Shown here piece by piece: positions 59,400-64,000 of a stretch of 64,000 nt of DNA. The DNA comes from Limnovirga sp038203525 (GTDB lineage Bacteria; Bacteroidota; Bacteroidia; Chitinophagales; Chitinophagaceae). The notes under the pieces are model-generated. The model did no database searches and was not told the DNA's origin. It worked only from the letters and a program-made list of their open reading frames with translations. Made by a program: the position numbers and the translations under genes. The first letter of the stretch is position 1, and each line of letters opens with the position of its first letter. The stretch covers positions 1 to 64,000 of the forward strand of contig JBBRDW010000003.1 in assembly GCA_038203525.1 (NCBI GenBank), in the 5' to 3' direction.

Positions 59400-61907
59400 A
59401 TGAAAAAATCATTTTTTGTGCTGCTGACGGTACTTCAGCTATTTACGCTTTCTGCCCAAACACTGCAGTCGCCTGAACAATTTTTAGGCTACAAACCAGG
59501 TACTCATTTTACGCCTCATTTTAAAATACTGGCATATTTCAATGCTGTAGCCCGGGCCAAACCCGACATGGTGAAACTGCAAAAATACGGGGAGACCAAT
59601 GAAGGCCGCGACCTGGTTGTAACCTATATTGCGTCGCCAGAAAACCTGAAAAATTTAGATGCCATACGCCTCAACAACCAACGTTTGGCAGGTGTAACAA
59701 AAGACGGAATGGCGCCTAACACAGACGGTGCCCCTGCAATAATATGGCTCAGTTACAATGTACATGGCAACGAACCTGCGTCTTCCGAAGCGGCAATGAT
59801 GACGCTGTTTGCATTGGTGGATCCGGCCAATGCGCAAACTAAAGATTGGCTGAAAAATACCGTTGTTATTATTGATCCATGCATAAACCCAGACGGACGC
59901 GACCGTTATGTAAACTGGTACAATAATGCCGTAGGTGCCAACTATAATGTTGACCCAAAGTCAAGAGAACACGACGAGCCCTGGCCACGCGGCAGAACCA
60001 ATCACTATAATTTTGACCTTAACCGCGATTGGGCCTGGCAAACACAAAAGGAAACAAAGCAGCGAATAAAATTATACAACGCCTGGTTACCGCAGGTGCA
60101 TGTAGATTATCACGAACAGGGTTATAACGAGCCTTATTATTTTGCACCCGCAGCAGAACCATACCATGAAGTAATTACACAATGGCAGCGCGATTTTCAA
60201 ACGCAGATTGGCAGAAACAATGCTAAGTATTTTGATGCAAATGGCTGGCTTTATTTTACAAAAGAAAGGTTCGATTTATTATATCCTTCTTATGGAGATA
60301 CTTACCCCACTTACAGCGGCGCCATTGGTATGACGTACGAGCAGGGTGGTATAAGTGCAGGTCTCGGCGTTCTAAAAAATGACGGCGATACGATTACCCT
60401 GGTGGACAGGGTAATGCATCACTATACCACAGGTATTGCCACCATTGAAATAGCTTCGAAAAATGCTGCAAAGCTGGTTACTGAGTATAAGAAATATTTC
60501 GACGATACAAGAAATGCCGTTGGTTCAGATTATAAAACATACGTATTAACAGCAAGAGATGCCAACCAGCTGCAGGGTGTAGCTAACCTGCTCGAGGCAA
60601 ACGGTATTGAATATGGAACCACGGCCTCCGCCAACTTTAAAGGCTTCAACTATTTTACCGGTAAAGACGAAACCTATAAAGACGAAGGCTATCAGCTGGC
60701 CATTTCGGCTTACCAGCCCAAAAGCAGACTGGTAAAGGTTTTGTTTGAACCAAAAAGTTTTTTAAGCGATTCCGCCACTTACGATATTACCGCCTGGAGT
60801 ATTCCCTATACTTATGGCGTAAAAGCTTATGGCGTAAAAGAAAAATTAGATATGGGGCCATTTAAGTTACAACCAGCAGTAGTTGATGTTCAGTCAAATT
60901 ACGGCTTGCTGGTACCTTACAAATCGCTGGATGCGGCCAAACTGCTTTGCCGGCTTTTGCAGCAAAACGTAAAAGTGCGGTTCTGCGAAAAGCCCTTTAC
61001 CTACAATAACAAAAATTACGATCGCGGAACGTTAATCATCTTAAAAGGCAACAACGTTTTTAACTGGAGAGAGCTAACCAATGCAGCCTGCAAACAGTTT
61101 AACCTGCAGGCCGACGAAGTAGAAAGCGGGTTTGTAGATAAGGGGGCAGATTTTGGTTCGCCCGATACAAAATTTATTGCCTCGCCAAAAGTGGCTGTAC
61201 TCACTGGCCGGGAAGTTTCTGCTTCTGCCGCTGGTGAAGTCTGGAATTTTTTCGATCAAACCCTGCATTATCCCATTACGCAGATCAACGCCGATAATAT
61301 CCGAAGCCTTAGCGATGTTGATGTGCTTATCATACCCGATGGCTATTACCAATCGCTCAACGATAAACCAACTGTTGAAATGCTGAAAGCTTTTCTGAAA
61401 AAAGGTGGTAAAATAATTGCCATGGAAAACGGCGCCGCAAAAATTGCCGAGATGGATATGGGCTTTACCCTAAAGAAAACAGATGATGATGCCGATAAAA
61501 CTAAAACCGACAGTGCAGATTATTCCAGACTAAAAAAATACGGAGACAGGGAACGCGATTATTTACCAAACAGCATACCGGGCGCCATCTTTAGGGTAGA
61601 GCTTGATAATACCCACCCGCTTGCTTTTGGATACCCAGGCTTTTACTACACACTTAAACAGGACGGCACTCTTTACGAGTTTTTAAAAGATGGCTGGAAC
61701 GTTGGCGTACTTAAACAATCCAATTACATAAGCGGTTTTGTGGGCAGCAAACTAAAGCCACAAATTAAAGACGGTCTGCTTTTCGGCACCACAGAATATG
61801 GCCGCGGCAACATTGTGATACTCGCAGATGATGTACTTTTTCGCATGTTTTGGGAGAACGGTAAACTGCTGTTTAACAATGCCGTTTTCCTCGTAGGACA
61901 ACAATAA
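59400..61907 (+). CDS. Secreted M14 family zinc carboxypeptidase
   Basis: 835 residues with a signal peptide (MKKSFFVLLTVLQLFTLSAQ). Zinc site: YNVHGNEPASSEAA (HxxE) and HVDYHEQGYNEPYYF (His), within the DPCINPDGRDRYVNWYN and RTNHYNFDLNRDWAW context of M14 enzymes. The C-terminal half contains a long beta region and a glutamine-amidotransferase-like part (VLIIPDGYYQSLND...KGGKIIAMENGAA), as in a common Bacteroidota family. It probably trims peptides or peptidoglycan outside the inner membrane. IR-A copy 24 starts directly after the stop. Confidence 0.9.
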   Translation: MKKSFFVLLTVLQLFTLSAQTLQSPEQFLGYKPGTHFTPHFKILAYFNAVARAKPDMVKLQKYGETNEGRDLVVTYIASPENLKNLDAIRLNNQRLAGVTKDGMAPNTDGAPAIIWLSYNVHGNEPASSEAAMMTLFALVDPANAQTKDWLKNTVVIIDPCINPDGRDRYVNWYNNAVGANYNVDPKSREHDEPWPRGRTNHYNFDLNRDWAWQTQKETKQRIKLYNAWLPQVHVDYHEQGYNEPYYFAPAAEPYHEVITQWQRDFQTQIGRNNAKYFDANGWLYFTKERFDLLYPSYGDTYPTYSGAIGMTYEQGGISAGLGVLKNDGDTITLVDRVMHHYTTGIATIEIASKNAAKLVTEYKKYFDDTRNAVGSDYKTYVLTARDANQLQGVANLLEANGIEYGTTASANFKGFNYFTGKDETYKDEGYQLAISAYQPKSRLVKVLFEPKSFLSDSATYDITAWSIPYTYGVKAYGVKEKLDMGPFKLQPAVVDVQSNYGLLVPYKSLDAAKLLCRLLQQNVKVRFCEKPFTYNNKNYDRGTLIILKGNNVFNWRELTNAACKQFNLQADEVESGFVDKGADFGSPDTKFIASPKVAVLTGREVSASAAGEVWNFFDQTLHYPITQINADNIRSLSDVDVLIIPDGYYQSLNDKPTVEMLKAFLKKGGKIIAMENGAAKIAEMDMGFTLKKTDDDADKTKTDSADYSRLKKYGDRERDYLPNSIPGAIFRVELDNTHPLAFGYPGFYYTLKQDGTLYEFLKDGWNVGVLKQSNYISGFVGSKLKPQIKDGLLFGTTEYGRGNIVILADDVLFRMFWENGKLLFNNAVFLVGQQ

Positions 61908-61908
61908 A

Positions 61909-62127
61909 TTTTTTGGGCCCGGCTTTGGGAATTTCAGGCATCGTTCCTTGCGTCGCACACTTGTACCTAGTATCAATACGGAGCAAGTTGCGGGCCCTAA
62001 GTTTTGAGCTAAGAGCGAGCTATCAAAGCTGAAAGTTTGCGGCTAATTGCTCATAGCTGTGCTTGAGTACAAGTGTGCGACGCAACGAAAGCTCAATACG
62101 TTTTTGTTGCCCGGCCCAAAAAAAAAT
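61909..62127. repeat. IR-A copy 24, paired, best preserved
   Basis: Outer left TTTTTTGGGCCCGGC at 61909-61923, left core 61948-61966, right core 62067-62086, outer right GCCCGGCCCAAAAAAAAA at 62109-62126. The outer ends pair almost perfectly and both cores share the CACACTTGTAC variant. Lies between the convergent M14 and aminotransferase genes, touching the former and 24 bases from the latter's stop. Confidence 0.92.
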
Positions 62128-62151
62128 CTCTTAAAAAAATTGCGTGCGATA

Positions 62152-63408
62152 TTAGGAGAGCTTTTCCAAAGCCTGTTCCAGTTGCTGGAACATGGGTTCA
62201 ATTTCTTCTGTACGGCAGGTACCCACACTTAAGCGGTACCAGGGTGAGTGATCGCTGGCGCCAAAAGCATAAAACGGTACTACCGCCAGTTTTGCCTGGT
62301 CGAGTATATAATTGGTTACATCGTTTTGGGTGGCCAGTACTGTATCGCCATTTTTTTTGCCGGTGAGGTCTAATTTAATGGTTAGGTAAATGGCGGCCTG
62401 CGGGGCAACGGCATCTACAGCATACCCTTTTTGCTTAAGCACCATAAGTCCGTCGTATATTTTTACGAGGCGGTATTCCAGTGCAGCTTTAAAGTTTTTG
62501 AGGAAGGCATTAATGGCATCAGTTTGTAGTAGATATTCGGCCACTGCTTTTTGTTCGGCCATGGGCGCCCATGCACCAATATGGCTGAGGAGTGCTTTCA
62601 TTTTTGCAATAATGGTTGCGGGCCCCAGTGCCCAACCTACGCGTACGCCGGTTGCTGCAAATGCTTTTGAAATACCATCTATAAAAATGGTGTACTGCCT
62701 TATTTGCGGCCGCAGGGTTACGGGGTTGTGGTGTTCGGTTGTACCATAGCTAAGGGTATGGTACATTTGATCGAACATGAGGTACACTTTCTTTTCACCT
62801 TCGGGGCGGCTGGCGTTTTCGGCAAGTATAATATCGCAGATCTTTTCCAGCTCTTCCTTCTGTAAGGTAGTGCCGGTGGGGTTTTGCGGAGTACAAAGGC
62901 AAATGAGTACTGCATCTTTTATATTGGCAGCAATATCTGCTGCCAGCGGCATAAAATTATTTTCGGGCTGTGTATCTATTACGCAATGCTGCGCATTATT
63001 AATGGTGGCATAATGGTTATTGTTCCAGGATGGAACTGCATAGATTACCTTATCGCCTTCATCAACAAGTGCTTTAAAAAGGGTGTAAATGAGCGGTCTG
63101 CCGCCGGAGGCTATGAGTATTTCGGAAATTTCATATTCTAAACCTTCCCAATTTTTTATGAAGCCGGCTACTGCTTTACGCAGCTCCCACACACCATCTG
63201 CCGGCGGGTAATTGGTATGCTTTTGCTGGTATGCCTGTACAATAAGCGCTTCCAGTTCCAGTGGTATTGGGAAAACCGAAGGCGCAAAATCGCCAATGGT
63301 GAAGTTGTAAATTTTTTCACCTTTTCGTATACGCTCATTTATTTCGTTTCCCAGCCTTACTATTTCGGAACCTTTTAATTTTTCGGCCAGTTTACTCAGT
63401 TTTTCCAT
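62152..63408 (-). CDS. Class I/II PLP-dependent aminotransferase
   Basis: 418 residues from the ATG at 63408 (MEKLSKLAEKL); the longer frame runs through the tandem TGTGA repeats. Fold-type I motifs: YPPADGVWELRKAVAGFI, SGGRPLIYTLFKAL, CTPQNPTGTTLQKEEL and PLP Lys in FIDGISKAFAATGVRVGW, with the carboxylate Arg in WYRLSVGTC. It resembles aspartate/aromatic aminotransferases; substrate not certain. Four palindromes lie 77-156 bases before the start and may control it. Confidence 0.9.
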   Translation of the reverse strand: MEKLSKLAEKLKGSEIVRLGNEINERIRKGEKIYNFTIGDFAPSVFPIPLELEALIVQAYQQKHTNYPPADGVWELRKAVAGFIKNWEGLEYEISEILIASGGRPLIYTLFKALVDEGDKVIYAVPSWNNNHYATINNAQHCVIDTQPENNFMPLAADIAANIKDAVLICLCTPQNPTGTTLQKEELEKICDIILAENASRPEGEKKVYLMFDQMYHTLSYGTTEHHNPVTLRPQIRQYTIFIDGISKAFAATGVRVGWALGPATIIAKMKALLSHIGAWAPMAEQKAVAEYLLQTDAINAFLKNFKAALEYRLVKIYDGLMVLKQKGYAVDAVAPQAAIYLTIKLDLTGKKNGDTVLATQNDVTNYILDQAKLAVVPFYAFGASDHSPWYRLSVGTCRTEEIEPMFQQLEQALEKLS

Positions 63409-63484
63409 CAGATTAAAATTAAAGCGCTGCAAAAATAAGTTTTGCAGATGATAACGGTAAAATAAATGAACCATAGGCATAATA

Positions 63485-63564
63485 TGTGAAAAATCACATT
63501 GAAAGATGTGAAAAATCACACCGGTTTATGTGAAAAATCACATCGGTTTATGTGAAAAATCACA
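63485..63564. promoter_or_regulatory. Four tandem TGTGAAAAATCACA palindromes, 22-bp period
   Basis: Identical 14-bp dyads start at 63485, 63507, 63529 and 63551, each exactly 22 bases (about two helix turns) apart, separated by short ATTGAAAGA or ACCGGTTTA-like spacers. TGTGA/TCACA half-sites resemble CRP/FNR family boxes, but the spacer is 4 rather than 6. Likely a cooperative regulator array before the aminotransferase gene, also 260 bases before the next gene. Confidence 0.7.
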
Positions 63565-63824
63565 TTTTTTATTTGAAATAGCTACCGTTCCTTTGCTGTA
63601 CAATAATGGTAAATATCTACCGCCCCTTTTTTCACCTTAAACTTTTTTGATTGCTAACAGCGCAAGAAGCAAACCCTCTGGCCTGTGCCCCTGCCCTTAA
63701 AAATTTTTTCAGTTATTTTTTATTTGTAAGAGGAACCGCCTTTTTTAAATTTTATACATGCCGGAATTAATACGTTGGCGGAGGTGCCACCTGAATATTA
63801 TTAGTCAATTCAAAATACATTTTT
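63565..63824. other. Intergenic stretch before the right-edge gene
   Basis: No gene seen. It may hold promoters for both flanking genes; no clear consensus was found. Confidence 0.3.
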
Positions 63825-64000
63825 ATGGATTTGATTCAGTTGATCAGCCCAAGTAACACCCTGATGCCGTTTTTATCTATCATTATCTTTATATTTTTAT
63901 GGAAATACATTCAAAAGCATGACCGTTACCTTCTGCAATATGTTGTTTTCTCTTTCATTTTGTTTGGAGTAAGCAATATTATTAACTTTTACAATGAAAG
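63825..64000 (+). CDS. Membrane protein, N-terminal part only
   Basis: 58 codons to the window edge from the ATG at 63825. MDLIQLISPSNTLMP is followed by two hydrophobic segments (FLSIIIFIFLWKYI and LLQYVVFSFILFGVSNII). The rest is outside the window, so no family can be named. Confidence 0.6.
   Translation, partial: MDLIQLISPSNTLMPFLSIIIFIFLWKYIQKHDRYLLQYVVFSFILFGVSNIINFYNE

Noticed and set aside
236..62127. IR-A as a CRISPR array
   Set aside because: Copies are spread over the whole window, occur as inverted pairs, have no regular spacing and no cas genes are nearby.
61909..62127. IR-A pairs as ordinary intrinsic terminators
   Set aside because: Pairing puts the T run on the 5' side and the A run on the 3' side of the outer stem on either strand, the opposite of a terminator U tract. 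Some neighbouring terminators are separate structures.
63409..63519. 37-residue N-terminal extension of the aminotransferase
   Set aside because: It is encoded by the leader and the tandem palindromes and has no match to the family; the ATG at 63408 fits.
63485..63564. Tandem palindromes as a replication origin iteron set or CRISPR
   Set aside because: Only four short copies, no replication gene, no spacers; a regulatory array before the aminotransferase is simpler.

Overview
The window is a chromosomal stretch of a Bacteroidota bacterium, most likely in or near the family Chitinophagaceae. The evidence is a type IX secretion C-terminal sorting domain at the left edge, a GldF gliding-motility permease, promoters of the Bacteroidota type (TTG about 20 nt before TAnnTTTG), starts without Shine-Dalgarno sequences, and a low-GC coding style. 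The species is inference.

Layout. 1-6.5 kb: end of a T9SS-sorted protein, pdxH, ligA, a Nudix-type regulator, a DUF5009-like membrane acyltransferase and a methyltransferase. 6.9-15.3 kb: a small surface-polysaccharide cluster with Wza-like exporter, Wzz, Wzx flippase, methyltransferase, Wzy-like polymerase and one GT2 glycosyltransferase. 15.4-16.2 kb: a transposase remnant inside a repeat. 16.2-31.3 kb, minus strand: an S10-spc ribosomal protein operon from rpsJ to secY, then map and a BaiN-like flavoprotein. 31.6-35.9 kb: mpg, an EI24 protein, an RsmI-like methylase, a small membrane protein and an M28 peptidase. 36.3-40.6 kb: two small Cys-containing ORFs each with its own terminator, a BCS1-like AAA ATPase, a MATE pump with a possible leader peptide, and a short array of unusual tRNAs. 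40.8-48.3 kb: an MBL-rhodanese protein, a Bax-inhibitor-1 protein, a partly decayed arsenic-resistance operon (arsR, arsM, broken arsN-like gene, broken aquaporin, arsC), a ChrA transporter and methylmalonyl-CoA epimerase. 48.4-51.5 kb: iscS-iscU-iscA and gldF. 52-63.4 kb: secreted proteins, a PIG-L deacetylase, a YdeP-type molybdopterin oxidoreductase, a phytoene-desaturase-like flavoprotein, an M14 peptidase and an aminotransferase. The right edge holds the start of a membrane protein.

The dominant unexplained structure is a dispersed repeat, called IR-A here. Its unit runs from an outer T-rich end (T6-8, G, R, GCCCGGC or close) through about 25-35 variable bases to a 20-nt core, GTTGCGTCGCACTCTTGTAC, or a second core type, GTTGTGTCACTCACTTGTAC. 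Units occur singly or as inverted pairs facing each other across a variable loop. About two dozen loci carry it, nearly all at the 3' ends of genes, several touching or supplying the stop codon, and several inside the ribosomal protein operon. One copy encloses a transposase remnant and one has its core split by a 299-bp insertion. I do not recognise this family; it behaves like a REP- or MITE-type element and is the best candidate for an undescribed system here.
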